This document shows, one piece after another, positions 9,294 to 18,185 of a stretch of DNA of 64,000 bases. The position numbers and the translations under genes are program-made. Location: contig NZ_CP053439.1 in NCBI RefSeq assembly GCF_000769405.2, forward strand, positions 4,200,501 to 4,264,500, in the 5' to 3' direction. The stretch comes from Rhizobium brockwellii (lineage in GTDB: Bacteria; Pseudomonadota; Alphaproteobacteria; Rhizobiales; Rhizobiaceae). The notes under the pieces were generated by a model. That model was not told the origin of the DNA. It saw nothing but the letters and a program-made list of their open reading frames with translations, and ran no database searches. The number at the start of each line of letters is the position of its first letter. Within the stretch, counting starts at the first letter, position 1.

Positions 9294-9803
9294 TTACTTG
9301 CAGGTTTCGATCTGCTTCAGCGCAGCCGAGATACCCGAGAGCGAATAGCTGTAGGAGGTGCCGGTGCCCTTGCGCGAAACGGCATTGACCGTCATCGAAT
9401 GACCGGTCTTCATCGCGGCGACGAGGGCCGGCTCCTGCGCCGCGTTCTCGACCCAGCCGGCCTTGTCCTTGGTGAACATTACGAAGGTCTTGTTGTCGAT
9501 GACGACGTTGATCTTCGAATTTTCCTTGACCGTGTAGCCCATCATCGCCTGCGGCTCGTAGGAGATGTTCTGGCCCGGACGCTGGGAGACGATGAAGAAA
9601 TTATCGCCGTGGTCAACGCTTGCCGGCTGCTTTGCCGTCGGAACGGACAGCACGTAGCAGACGGTGCTGCTGCCCGACTTGTAGGAGTAGGCGCCCCATG
9701 CCTGGAACTGCTGGATGCGGTTCGGCGCGGCCTGCTGCGCTGTCGCAACTCCGGCCGTAACAAGGGTGAGTGCGAGAGCGGATACGATACTTTTTACAAA
9801 CAT
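9294..9803 (-). CDS. Invasion-associated locus B (IalB) family secreted protein
   Basis: A 169-residue protein with a clear signal peptide (MFVKSIVSALALTLVTAGVA). The mature part, with QQFQAWGAYSYKSG near the N-terminus and a late cysteine (IETCK), resembles the IalB family of small periplasmic proteins first linked to Bartonella invasion and common in rhizobia, where the role is unclear. The start at 9803 has AGGA five bases upstream. It is divergent from the ECF sigma gene. Confidence 0.75.
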   Translation of the reverse strand: MFVKSIVSALALTLVTAGVATAQQAAPNRIQQFQAWGAYSYKSGSSTVCYVLSVPTAKQPASVDHGDNFFIVSQRPGQNISYEPQAMMGYTVKENSKINVVIDNKTFVMFTKDKAGWVENAAQEPALVAAMKTGHSMTVNAVSRKGTGTSYSYSLSGISAALKQIETCK

Positions 9804-10139
9804 GGATTCCTGCCGGTTCTTGCGATTCAAGGCCCGAAGCGATCATAGCGGGCGCCGCATAATCACGATCTGCTTTATTTTGACTTAATTCAGGTTACCA
9901 AATGGTCAACAATAGCTGCGATTTGTATGTGCCTGTGTCATTTCAGCTCGAGTGTCAATTTTCGCCCCTTTGACGGTATCGACCGCGAAACCGTGCCCCA
10001 ATGGCACTGGTCGTCCGTTCGGCTGAATTTAAGACACAAAGATTCAGGCAAGAGTTTGACCTTTCCCAAATCCGTTGTACCTCAGTAAGACTTGGAAATC
10101 CGAGACGAAATTATTGCTGCAGGGGGTTGGTGAGGGGAT
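9804..10139. other. Divergent intergenic region between IalB-like and ECF sigma genes
   Basis: It must hold the promoters of both divergent genes. It is AT-richer than the surroundings. I found no confident -35/-10 pair and no match to a known ECF promoter, and no RNA gene. Confidence 0.4.
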
Positions 10140-10700
10140 ATGGATGCCGAGGAAAGACAGCGTTTCGCTGCCCTCGCGAAGGCCGTCGCGAACGATCGCG
10201 ACCAGCAGGCCTTTTCCATCCTGTTCGACTATTTCGCACCCCGCCTGAAGGCCTGGCTGATGCGCCAGAGGATGACATCAGGCGAGGCCGAGGAACTGGT
10301 CCAGGAGATCATGATCGTGCTTTGGCACAAGGCAGACCTCTATGATGCCACGCGATCTTCACTTTCGACCTGGCTTTTCCGCATTGCCCGCAACCGCCGC
10401 ATCGACATGCAACGCCGCGCCAATACCCGCATCTTCGATGAGACCGATCCGGCCCTGCAGCCGCCGGCCGATATCGGCGCGGAAGAAATCATCGCCAATG
10501 ACGATCGCGACGCTAAGATACGCGCCGCCGTCGGCCAATTGCCGGAGGAACAGCGCGACATGCTGCGCGCCGCCTTCTTCCTCGGTCAATCGCATTCGGA
10601 GATCGCCGAATCGACCGGGTTGCCGCTCGGCACGGTGAAGTCACGTATCCGGCTTGCCTTCGGCAAGCTCCGCAAGGTGCTGGAACGCGAAATCGCCTGA
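10140..10700 (+). CDS. ECF-family RNA polymerase sigma factor
   Basis: A 186-residue sigma factor with region 2 (FDYFAPRLKAWLMRQ, SSLSTWLFRIARNRRID) and region 4 (LPEEQRDMLRAAFFLGQ, SEIAESTGLPLGTVKSRI). By pattern it resembles the RpoE partners of ChrR-type zinc anti-sigma factors (ECF11-like), which respond to singlet oxygen or peroxides. No anti-sigma gene follows; the next gene converges from the other strand. GAGGGG precedes the ATG. The stimulus and group are inferred. Confidence 0.88.
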   Translation: MDAEERQRFAALAKAVANDRDQQAFSILFDYFAPRLKAWLMRQRMTSGEAEELVQEIMIVLWHKADLYDATRSSLSTWLFRIARNRRIDMQRRANTRIFDETDPALQPPADIGAEEIIANDDRDAKIRAAVGQLPEEQRDMLRAAFFLGQSHSEIAESTGLPLGTVKSRIRLAFGKLRKVLEREIA

Positions 10701-10701
10701 C

Positions 10702-10761
10702 GAATGTCGCCCAAAGTGGGCAGCGGTTTTGGAAGGACGAAAGATCGCGACGCGCTTTAGA
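10702..10761. repeat. RIME-like palindromic repeat, partial copy
   Basis: The segment with AGCGGTTTTGG and the end GATCGCGACGCGCTTTAG matches parts of the ~107-bp repeat at 55513-55619. It lies between two converging genes and supplies the TAA stop of the DUF1232 gene at 10757-10759. Confidence 0.6.
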
Positions 10762-11149
10762 TCGTCTTCATCGCTTCTTCCGGCCGGTCGGCGAGAACGC
10801 GGTCGGCCGCTTCGTAGTGGCCCGGCCGGATGTGGCCGCGCACAATGGCGAAGGCGGCCGAGAGCACGGCGATGTCGTCGGAAAAGCCGATGACGGCGAA
10901 AATATCCGGGATCATGTCGATCGGCATGACGAAATAGGCGAGTGCGGCAAGCAGCACGCCGCGCACCTTGGTCGGCGTCTGCGGATCGAGCGCGCAATAG
11001 AAACCGGCGACGACATCGCGCGAGAAGGGGATCTGCCGCACGGCCCGCCGGAATGTCGGCCAGAATTTCTGCCTGACGGTCTTCTCGCGCCGGCTCTGGG
11101 TGTCCTCGTCGCCCGGCAACAGGATTTCCCCGAATTTGACCTCGTCCAT
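10757..11149 (-). CDS. DUF1232 (YkvA-like) protein
   Basis: A 130-residue protein with the DUF1232 core: ALDPQTPTKVRGVLLAALAY followed by the motif PIDMIPD. The core is hydrophobic, so membrane association is likely. Function is unknown across the family. I favour the ATG at 11149 because AAGGG lies eight bases upstream; ATGs at 11170 and 11233 are alternatives. The stop codon lies at the edge of a palindromic repeat. Confidence 0.8.
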   Translation of the reverse strand: MDEVKFGEILLPGDEDTQSRREKTVRQKFWPTFRRAVRQIPFSRDVVAGFYCALDPQTPTKVRGVLLAALAYFVMPIDMIPDIFAVIGFSDDIAVLSAAFAIVRGHIRPGHYEAADRVLADRPEEAMKTI

Positions 11150-11229
11150 CCCTGCATCCCTTTTGTCCATGCGAACATATGGTGACGGCGCCCAGTCTTT
11201 CAATCGGCCCCTTTCAATCGGCCCCGCTT

Positions 11230-11535
11230 TCAAGCAACACGTCGCGCCGCAGCCTTCTCCATGGCTTTGGCGAGCTTGAAATCCAGCTCTGTCAGCCCGC
11301 CGGCATCATGCGTGTTCAGCGTCACATCCACCCTGGAATAGACGTTGAACCATTCGGGATGGTGGTTGAGTTTCTCGGCCGCAAGCGCTGCCTGCGTCAT
11401 GAAGCCGAAAGCCTCGACGAAATTTGCGAACTTGAACGTCTTCGATATCGACGAACCCGCATCGTTGAGCGCCCAGCCCGAAAGCTCGGTCAGTTCAGCC
11501 TCAACCGCCGTCCGTTCCAGTCTTTCCATTTTCAT
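11230..11535 (-). CDS. phhB: Pterin-4a-carbinolamine dehydratase
   Basis: A 101-residue cytoplasmic enzyme that dehydrates 4a-hydroxytetrahydropterin to recycle the cofactor of aromatic amino acid hydroxylases. The signature [20 protein letters not shown] contains the catalytic HHPEW, followed by a threonine/aspartate-rich turn and [10 protein letters not shown]. It is divergent from the LMW phosphatase gene 35 bases away. No phenylalanine hydroxylase gene is in the window. Confidence 0.93.
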   Translation of the reverse strand: MKMERLERTAVEAELTELSGWALNDAGSSISKTFKFANFVEAFGFMTQAALAAEKLNHHPEWFNVYSRVDVTLNTHDAGGLTELDFKLAKAMEKAAARRVA

Positions 11536-11570
11536 GCCATGGTCCTCTTCTCTGTCCGACAGGTTTACCG

Positions 11571-12071
11571 ATGAAACGCATCAGCATCCTTTTCGTTTGC
11601 ATGGGCAATATATGCCGTTCTCCGCTCGCGGAGGGAATTTTTGGCCATCTTGTCGCCGAGGCGGGCTTGACCGGCGATTTTACGATCGCTTCCGCCGGCA
11701 CCGGCGGCTGGCACGAAGGCGAGCCGCCCGACCGGCGTTCGATCGCCACCGCGAAAAGCCACGGCATCGATATATCGGGACAGCGCGCCCGCCGCATCCA
11801 GCCAAGGGATTTCAGGGATTTCGATCTGATTCTCGCGATGGACCGCGACAACGTGGCGGCGCTCGAAAAGAGCGCGCCGCATGGAACGAATATCCACCTT
11901 TTCGGTGATACCGCGCTGGGAACGGGAGAGGATATTCCCGATCCCTATTATGGCGGCCCTGAAGGTTTCGAGCTGGTCTACACCAGGCTCTTGACCGGCT
12001 GCAGCAGGCTGCTCGAAACGCTGGGCGCCGAGCGCACCTCGTGCAGCGGGAACACTTCCTCGGTGAGGTAA
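11571..12071 (+). CDS. Low-molecular-weight protein-tyrosine-phosphatase family
   Basis: A 166-residue cytoplasmic phosphatase. The P-loop CMGNICRS (Cys10 to Arg16) gives the CX5R active site, and IPDPYYGG supplies the catalytic aspartate before the conserved tyrosines. Such enzymes act on protein phosphotyrosine, in some bacteria on exopolysaccharide kinases; no such partner is here. The last 94 bases overlap the 3' end of thpR on the other strand. The tail after LLETLGAE is unlike the family core and may be dictated by this overlap. Confidence 0.92.
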   Translation: MKRISILFVCMGNICRSPLAEGIFGHLVAEAGLTGDFTIASAGTGGWHEGEPPDRRSIATAKSHGIDISGQRARRIQPRDFRDFDLILAMDRDNVAALEKSAPHGTNIHLFGDTALGTGEDIPDPYYGGPEGFELVYTRLLTGCSRLLETLGAERTSCSGNTSSVR

Positions 12072-12571
12072 GGCCCGCCGCCGACCGATTCGCGCGACGA
12101 CAGCAGCACGAAGCGCGGTGCGGTGAAGGTTGCGGTGTGGAAGTTGCCGCGCCCCGCCAGATATTGCACGACATCGTCGAGCCGCGAGGATTTGAGCCGC
12201 GCCAGCGTCACGTGCGGCATGAATTTGCGGGGATCCGGCGGCAGTCCGATGCGCTGGCAGATGCGCTCGATCTCGCCCTGCAGGGCATACATCTCAGGCG
12301 ATTGCGAGACGCCGGCCCAGACCGAATGCGGTTTCTTCGAGCCGAACGAACCGATGCCTTCCAGCCGGAACTGGAATTCCGGCCGGTCGATCCGGTCGAG
12401 GCGTTCAACGATTTCATCGGCCGTGCGGCCGTCGACATCACCGATGAAGCGCAGGGTGATGTGGTAATTCTCCACATCGATCCATCGTGCTCCGGGGAGG
12501 CCACCGCGCAGCAATGAAAGACTCATCGCCGCATTGCGCGGAATTTCGAGGGCGGTAAACAGTCTCGGCAT
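11978..12571 (-). CDS. thpR: RNA 2',3'-cyclic phosphodiesterase (2H family)
   Basis: A 197-residue member of the 2H phosphoesterase (LigT/ThpR) family, with the two catalytic motifs HITL (near residue 40) and HVTL (near residue 125). It hydrolyses 2',3'-cyclic phosphates or ligates tRNA halves in vitro; the cellular role is unclear. The ATG at 12571 has GGAG eight bases upstream and gives the family N-terminus MPRLFTALEIP. Its 3' end overlaps the converging phosphatase gene. Confidence 0.92.
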   Translation of the reverse strand: MPRLFTALEIPRNAAMSLSLLRGGLPGARWIDVENYHITLRFIGDVDGRTADEIVERLDRIDRPEFQFRLEGIGSFGSKKPHSVWAGVSQSPEMYALQGEIERICQRIGLPPDPRKFMPHVTLARLKSSRLDDVVQYLAGRGNFHTATFTAPRFVLLSSRESVGGGPYLTEEVFPLHEVRSAPSVSSSLLQPVKSLV

Positions 12572-12639
12572 CACGAGCACTCCCCGAATCTTTTGCAGGT
12601 GCTCACACGGAATCACGCAATCAACAACCGCGCAAGCCC

Positions 12640-13284
12640 CTATTTCTTCACAGAAGAAATCGTTTCGACGAAATTTGTGACAGCAGGCTCCATCTTTTCG
12701 ACCATGGCGTCGATCCCTTTCGCATTTGGATGCATGCCGTCGTCAAGCTTCAACCCAGGCTCCAGCGCGACGCCGTCGAGGAAGAAGGCATAGAGTGGAA
12801 GCCCATGTTTTTCCGAGAGCTTCTGGTAGATCGGGTTGAATCGTGCGGCATAATCCGCGCCCATGTTCGGCGGCGCTATGATGCCGGCGAGCAGCACGGC
12901 AATCCCACGCTCTTTTAGCCGGATAATCATCTGATCGAGATTCTTCGCGCTCTCCTCTGGCGGGATGCCGCGCAACGCATCATTTGCGCCAAGCTCGAGA
13001 ATGACGCCATCGGTGCCGTCGGGTACCGACCAGTCGATGCGCGCAAGGCCCCCTGTCGTGGTGTCGCCCGAGACCCCGGCATTGGCGATGGCGACGTCGA
13101 GGCCCTTCGCCTTCAGGGCCGCCTGCAGCTTTTCAGGAAAGCCGTCGCCGGGCGGTAGCTGATAGCCCGCCATCAAACTGTCCCCAAAACCGACGAGATT
13201 GATTGTCCGGGCATTGGCTGCAGTGGCAAGGATCAGCGAGACGGCGATGACGGTGAATTGAAGGGCGGCAACTTTAAATCTCAT
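12640..13284 (-). CDS. tesA: GDSL-type arylesterase / lysophospholipase L1
   Basis: A 214-residue periplasmic hydrolase with a signal peptide ending near ATAANA. The SGNH motifs are present: GFGDSLMAG with the nucleophile serine, a glycine in NAGVSGDT, the asparagine of LGANDALRG, and DDGMHPN with catalytic Asp and His. TesA cleaves thioesters, esters and lysophospholipids. It is divergent from ybbA-ybbP across 72 bases, the same neighbourhood as in E. coli. Confidence 0.92.
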   Translation of the reverse strand: MRFKVAALQFTVIAVSLILATAANARTINLVGFGDSLMAGYQLPPGDGFPEKLQAALKAKGLDVAIANAGVSGDTTTGGLARIDWSVPDGTDGVILELGANDALRGIPPEESAKNLDQMIIRLKERGIAVLLAGIIAPPNMGADYAARFNPIYQKLSEKHGLPLYAFFLDGVALEPGLKLDDGMHPNAKGIDAMVEKMEPAVTNFVETISSVKK

Positions 13285-13356
13285 TCCAGCTTCCCTAGAT
13301 TGGCGAAGTGCCGTTATGCGGCCATTCGATTACGGACTTATATAGGGCGATTTCTG

Positions 13357-14064
13357 TTGGCAAAAACCATTATCGAGTTGAAGGGCGCCGATCTGACCCT
13401 CGGCAGCGCAGCCGCCTCCGTCCATGTCTTAAAGGGCATCGATCTCGATATCGCGGCCGGTGAATCCGTCGGCATCGTCGGCCCTTCCGGTTCCGGCAAA
13501 TCGACCCTGCTGATGGTGCTTGCCGGGCTGGAAAAACTCGACAGCGGTGAGATCAACATCAACGATACGCCGCTCCATAGCCTCAGCGAGGACCAGGTCG
13601 CCGATTTCCGCGGCCGCAACATCGGCATCGTCTTCCAGTCCTTTCATCTGATCGCCAACATGACGGCCCTGGAAAACGTCGCCGTGCCGCTCGAACTCGC
13701 CAATGTTAGCAACGCCTTCGAGATCGCTCATCGCGAGCTGAAATCGGTCGGTCTCGGCGAACGGCTGAACCACTATCCCGGTCAGCTTTCCGGCGGTGAA
13801 CAGCAGCGCGTGGCGATCGCCAGGGCGCTCGCCCCCTCGCCTGCCCTGCTCATCGCCGACGAGCCGACCGGCAATCTCGACACCGAGACCGGCCGCCAGA
13901 TCGCCGACCTTCTGTTCTCCAAGCAGGCCGAACGTGGCACGACCCTGCTTCTCGTCACCCATGACGTCTCGCTTGCAAACCGATGCTCGCGCCAGATTCG
14001 CGTCCGCTCCGGCCGGATCGAAGGCGACAGCGCCGCCCGCCGCAGCGAAGCGGCGATCGCATGA
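13357..14064 (+). CDS. ybbA: ABC transporter ATP-binding protein, YbbA/LolD type
   Basis: A 235-residue ATPase with Walker A GPSGSGKST, Q-loop QSFHLI, signature LSGGEQQRVAIARAL and Walker B LLIADEPTGNLD. It resembles LolD/MacB-type ATPases. The start is taken as a TTG at 13357 (AGGG ten bases upstream), because upstream residues are not conserved. It is coupled to the permease gene by an ATGA overlap. Next to tesA it matches the E. coli tesA/ybbA-ybbP layout. Confidence 0.88.
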   Translation: MAKTIIELKGADLTLGSAAASVHVLKGIDLDIAAGESVGIVGPSGSGKSTLLMVLAGLEKLDSGEININDTPLHSLSEDQVADFRGRNIGIVFQSFHLIANMTALENVAVPLELANVSNAFEIAHRELKSVGLGERLNHYPGQLSGGEQQRVAIARALAPSPALLIADEPTGNLDTETGRQIADLLFSKQAERGTTLLLVTHDVSLANRCSRQIRVRSGRIEGDSAARRSEAAIA

Positions 14065-16604
14065 GGATCATCACGCCACGCGTCTCGCTCGCTTTTCGCC
14101 TGGCGCTGCGTGAGCTGCGCGGCGGCATCCGCGGCTTCTACATCTTCCTTGCCTGCATCGCGCTCGGCACCGGCGCGATTGCCGCCGTCAATTCCGTTTC
14201 GCAGTCGATCACCGACACGATCGCCTCGCAGGGGCAGGAACTGCTGGCCGGCGACGTCCGCTTCGAACTCAACAACCGCGAAGCCACGCCTGAGGAAATC
14301 GGTTTCCTCGAAGGCCTCGGCACCGTTTCGGTGTCAACCGGCCTGCGCTCGATGGCCCGCAAGCCCGACGGTTCCGATCAGGCGCTGGTCGAGGTCAAGG
14401 CCGTCGATGACGCCTACCCGCTCTATGGCAAGTTCGTGGCCGAGCCGGACTATTCGCTTGCAGCACTGCTTTCGGGCCAAGGCGGCACCTATGGCGCGGT
14501 CGCAGCGCCCCTCCTTCTCGATCGGCTCGGGCTTGCGGTCGGCGACGAATTGCTGCTCGGCAACGTCAAGCTCAGCATCACCGGCACGGTGAAAACCGAG
14601 CCGGATGCACTGTCGGAAGGTTTTGGCTTTGCGCCGCGCCTGCTTGTCAGTCGTCAGGCGCTCCAAGCCTCCGGGCTGATCCAGACAGGAAGCCTGGTCG
14701 AACATGCCTATAAGATCCGGCTGGACGACAAAAGCGCGATGTCGGGCATCCAGGCGCGCGCCTCGAAGGAATTCCCCTCCGCCGGCTGGGCGATCCGCAC
14801 CAGCGACCGCGCCGCGCCCTCGCTCACCGAAAACATCACCCGCTTCTCGCAGTTCCTGACGCTGGTCGGCCTCACCGCGCTGATCGTCGGTGGCGTCGGT
14901 GTCGCCAATGCGGTGCGCGCCTTCCTCGATTCCAAGCGCACCACCATCGCCACCTTCAAATGTCTCGGCGCCCCGGCGCAGGTCGTCGTTCTGATCTATC
15001 TCTTCCAGATCGCCATCATCGCTCTCGGCGGCATCCTGATCGGCCTCGTCATCGGCGCCCTGTCGCCGATGCTTGCCTCGCAGTTCCTGGCGCAATTCCT
15101 GCCGGTCTCGACCGCGCCGACCCTCTACCCCGGCGCCCTGCTGCTCGCCACGCTCTTCGGCATCCTGACGACGCTCGCCTTCGCCATCCTGCCGCTCGGC
15201 CACGCCCGCGAAGTGCCGGCGACCGCACTTTTCCGCGAGCAGGGCTTCGAGGCCCGCCACCTGCCCTCCTGGCCCTACATCCTGCTTGCCGCCCTGTTCA
15301 TGGCCGCCCTTGCCGGCCTTGCCATCCTCACCGCCTATGACCGCTTCATCGCCGTCGTCTTCGTCGGCGCGATCGTCTTCGCCTTCGTCGTCTTGCGCCT
15401 GGTCGCCGCGCTGATCGCCTGGCTCGCGCGTCGCAGCCCGCGCGTCAATTCGCCGGCGCTGCGGCTTGCGATCGGCAACATCCACCGCCCCGGCGCACTG
15501 ACACCCTCAGTCGTGCTCTCGCTCGGCCTTGGCCTCGCATTGCTGGTGACCCTGACCCTGATCGACGGGAACCTGCGCCGGCAGCTGACCGGCCGGATGA
15601 ACGAGGGTGCGCCGAACTTCTTCTTCGTCGATATCCAGAGCGCCGAGGTCGGCGCCTTCCGCGATCTCGTCCAGGGCCAAGCGCCACAGGGCAAGCTCGT
15701 CGAAGTGCCGATGCTACGCGGCCGGATCATCGCCTTCAACGGCGAGGACGTCACCAAGATGAACGTGCCGGCTGCCGGCCGCTGGGTGCTGAACGGCGAT
15801 CGTGGCATCACCTACGCCGAAACCCTGCCGGAGAACGCCGCCCTCACCGAAGGCAAATGGTGGGACAAGGATTACAGCGGCGAGCCGCTCGTCTCCTTCT
15901 CCTCGGAAGAGGCACATGAGCTCGGCCTCAAGATCGGCGATAAAGTCACCGTCAACGTGCTCGGCCGCAACATCACGGCGAAGATCGCCAATCTGCGCCG
16001 CGTCGAGTGGGAATCGCTGTCGATCAATTTCGTCATGGTCTTCTCGCCGAACACCTTCCGCGGCGCTCCGCATGCGTGGCTCGCGACGCTGACCGATCCC
16101 TCTTCGACACCGGCCGAAGATGCGGCGATTCTGAAAACCGTCACCAACACCTATCCGACGATCACCAGTGTGCGCGTCAAGGACGCGATCGATATCGTCA
16201 ACCAACTGGTCGGGCAGCTTGCAACCGCGATCCGCGCTGCGGCCTCCGTCGCCCTTTTCGCTTCGATCCTCGTCCTTGCCGGGGCGCTTGCCGCCGGAAA
16301 TCGGGCGCGCACCCACGACGCGGTGGTGCTGAAGACGCTCGGCGCCACCCGCGCCATGCTGATCCGCGCCTTCAGCTACGAATATCTGATCCTCGGGCTT
16401 GCGACCGCGATCTTTGCGCTGATCGCCGGCAGCGTCGCCGCCTGGTTCATCGTCGCCCGCATCATGCGCCTGCCCTCGACCTTTCTGCCCGACGTGGCGG
16501 GACTGACGCTTGTGACCGCGCTCGTCCTGACCGTCGGCATCGGCCTGATCGGCACCTGGCGCATCCTCGGGCAGAAGGCGGCCCCCGTCTTGCGCGAGCT
16601 TTGA
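14061..16604 (+). CDS. ybbP: FtsX-family ABC permease, YbbP type
   Basis: An 847-residue inner-membrane protein with an N-terminal helix, a large periplasmic domain, a block of helices near the middle (about residues 270-480), a second periplasmic domain and a C-terminal helix block with the FtsX-type pattern (RTHDAVVLKTLGATRAMLIRA split around residue 770). It acts with YbbA and may move lipids or act on envelope substrates; the substrate is unknown. The start overlaps the ybbA stop. The long antisense frames across it are GC-driven shadows. Confidence 0.9.
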   Translation: MRIITPRVSLAFRLALRELRGGIRGFYIFLACIALGTGAIAAVNSVSQSITDTIASQGQELLAGDVRFELNNREATPEEIGFLEGLGTVSVSTGLRSMARKPDGSDQALVEVKAVDDAYPLYGKFVAEPDYSLAALLSGQGGTYGAVAAPLLLDRLGLAVGDELLLGNVKLSITGTVKTEPDALSEGFGFAPRLLVSRQALQASGLIQTGSLVEHAYKIRLDDKSAMSGIQARASKEFPSAGWAIRTSDRAAPSLTENITRFSQFLTLVGLTALIVGGVGVANAVRAFLDSKRTTIATFKCLGAPAQVVVLIYLFQIAIIALGGILIGLVIGALSPMLASQFLAQFLPVSTAPTLYPGALLLATLFGILTTLAFAILPLGHAREVPATALFREQGFEARHLPSWPYILLAALFMAALAGLAILTAYDRFIAVVFVGAIVFAFVVLRLVAALIAWLARRSPRVNSPALRLAIGNIHRPGALTPSVVLSLGLGLALLVTLTLIDGNLRRQLTGRMNEGAPNFFFVDIQSAEVGAFRDLVQGQAPQGKLVEVPMLRGRIIAFNGEDVTKMNVPAAGRWVLNGDRGITYAETLPENAALTEGKWWDKDYSGEPLVSFSSEEAHELGLKIGDKVTVNVLGRNITAKIANLRRVEWESLSINFVMVFSPNTFRGAPHAWLATLTDPSSTPAEDAAILKTVTNTYPTITSVRVKDAIDIVNQLVGQLATAIRAAASVALFASILVLAGALAAGNRARTHDAVVLKTLGATRAMLIRAFSYEYLILGLATAIFALIAGSVAAWFIVARIMRLPSTFLPDVAGLTLVTALVLTVGIGLIGTWRILGQKAAPVLREL

Positions 16605-16652
16605 GTAGGAAACGGCACTCAAACCCTTCACCTTACGGCGATTTAACCGACC

Positions 16653-16680
16653 GAGGCTTTGCAAGCCTCTTGTTTGCAAA
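16653..16680 (+). terminator. Probable ybbP terminator
   Basis: GAGGCTT pairs perfectly with AAGCCTC around TGC, followed by TTGTTTG. It lies about 50 bases after ybbP. Confidence 0.5.
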
Positions 16681-16784
16681 GGACGAAAGCCTCATATTAT
16701 CCGCAGGCATGCTGGAGCTCCGCAGCGGCGCCCGGGTCGAAAACCCCGACACCGTATTTCCATCGGAGCTTGTAAGAGGAAACT

Positions 16785-17513
16785 ATGGCTGATCTTCGTA
16801 ACTATCAAAGCCGCGCTCAGACCGGCGAGATGATTGATCAAGGCCTGCGCGCTTATATGCTCAAGGTCTACAACCTGATGGCGCTGGGTCTGGCGATCAC
16901 CGGTGTGGCCGCATATCTGTCGTTCCAATTCGCCTTCGCCAATGGCGAGCTGACCGCTTTCGGTCAGGCGATCTATATCAGCCCGCTGAAGTGGGTGGTC
17001 ATTCTGGCGCCGCTGGCTCTGGTGTTCTTCCTGAGCTTCCGGATCAATACGATGACGGTGGCCGCCGCCCAGACGACCTTTGCGGTCTACGCTGCGCTCG
17101 TCGGCCTATCGCTCTCATCGATCTTCCTGATCTACACAGGTCAGAGCGTCGTTCAGACCTTCTTCGTCACCGCCGCCTCCTTTGGCGCGCTGTCGCTTTA
17201 CGGCTACACGACGAAGCGTAATCTGTCGGCGATGGGTTCGTTCCTGATGATGGGTCTTTTCGGCCTGATCATCGCCTCGATCGTCAACATCTTCCTGGCG
17301 TCGTCTGCCGTGCAGTTCGCCATCTCGGTGCTCGGCGTCCTGATCTTCGCAGGCCTCACCGCCTACGATACCCAGCGTATCAAGGAATTGTACCTGGAAG
17401 CCGATGACGTCGCCGTCGCCGGTCGCAAGGCGATCATGGGTGCGCTGACGCTCTATCTCGACTTCATCAACCTCTTCATGTTCCTGCTGCAGTTCATGGG
17501 CAACCGTAAATAA
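16785..17513 (+). CDS. Bax inhibitor-1 / YccA family membrane protein
   Basis: A 242-residue inner-membrane protein with about seven hydrophobic helices. The N-terminal DQGLRAYMLKVYNLMALGLA and the late GLTAYDTQRIKELY match the BI-1 (UPF0005) family, some bacterial members of which behave as pH-sensitive calcium leak channels. AGAGG precedes the ATG. It is monocistronic and ends in a strong terminator. Confidence 0.92.
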   Translation: MADLRNYQSRAQTGEMIDQGLRAYMLKVYNLMALGLAITGVAAYLSFQFAFANGELTAFGQAIYISPLKWVVILAPLALVFFLSFRINTMTVAAAQTTFAVYAALVGLSLSSIFLIYTGQSVVQTFFVTAASFGALSLYGYTTKRNLSAMGSFLMMGLFGLIIASIVNIFLASSAVQFAISVLGVLIFAGLTAYDTQRIKELYLEADDVAVAGRKAIMGALTLYLDFINLFMFLLQFMGNRK

Positions 17514-17530
17514 GCAGGGCAGACTGGGAT

Positions 17531-17557
17531 GGAAAAGGCGGCTTCGGCCGCCTTTTT
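17531..17557 (+). terminator. Terminator of the BI-1 family gene
   Basis: AAAGGCGGC, a TTCG loop, then GCCGCCTTT running into a T tract. This is a textbook hairpin starting about 18 bases after the stop codon. Confidence 0.85.
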
Positions 17558-17606
17558 TGTTGCGCAGGCTTTCGCGGGATGGTTTTACGAAGACATATCC
17601 TCCCCA

Positions 17607-18179
17607 ATGGATCCCGCCAACATGTCCTTCCTCCTGCGCGATGCCACGCAAGCCGATATTCCCGCCATTGCCGATATCTATCGCGAATCGGTCCTGAACG
17701 GCGTCGCGAGCTATGAGATCGTCCCGCCCTCCGAAGCCGACATGGCACAACGTTTTTCAGCGATCGTCGGCCAGCAATATCCCTATATCGCAGCCATCGG
17801 CACGGACGGGGCCTTGTTGGGCTACGCCTACGCCTCGGCCTTCCGCACGCGCCCCGCCTATCGCTGGCTGGTCGAGGATTCGATCTACCTGGCGCCGCAA
17901 GCCCGCGGTCGCGGCATCGGCAAGGCGCTGCTTGCCGAACTCATCATCCGCTGCACCACCCTCGGCTTTCGGCAGATGGCCGCCGTCATCGGTGGCGCCA
18001 GCCCCGCCTCGATCGCGCTCCATCGCAAGGCTGGCTTCGAGGAGGTCGGCCTGATGAAGGGCACCGGCTACAAGCACGGCCGCTGGCTGGATACGATGTT
18101 CATGCAGCGCGCCCTCGGCGAAGGCATGAGCACAGATCCGGACCCATCAGCCTATCCCGGCACGCTGTTTTCCGGCTGA
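17607..18179 (+). CDS. GNAT acetyltransferase, phosphinothricin acetyltransferase-like
   Basis: A GNAT of about 190 residues. The acetyl-CoA loop PQARGRGIGKALL and the C-terminal HRKAGFEEVGLMKGTGYKHG resemble Pat/YncA-type N-acetyltransferases acting on amino acid analogues such as phosphinothricin or methionine sulfoximine. The actual substrate is unknown. ATGs at 17607 and 17622 are both possible and neither has a good ribosome site; 17529 is rejected because it would start inside the terminator. Confidence 0.85.
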   Translation: MDPANMSFLLRDATQADIPAIADIYRESVLNGVASYEIVPPSEADMAQRFSAIVGQQYPYIAAIGTDGALLGYAYASAFRTRPAYRWLVEDSIYLAPQARGRGIGKALLAELIIRCTTLGFRQMAAVIGGASPASIALHRKAGFEEVGLMKGTGYKHGRWLDTMFMQRALGEGMSTDPDPSAYPGTLFSG

Positions 18180-18185
18180 TGCGGC

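Noticed and set aside
14334..15485. 383-codon open frame antisense to ybbP
   Set aside because: Low-complexity Glu/Asp/Gln/Arg composition mirrors hydrophobic codons of the permease on the other strand.
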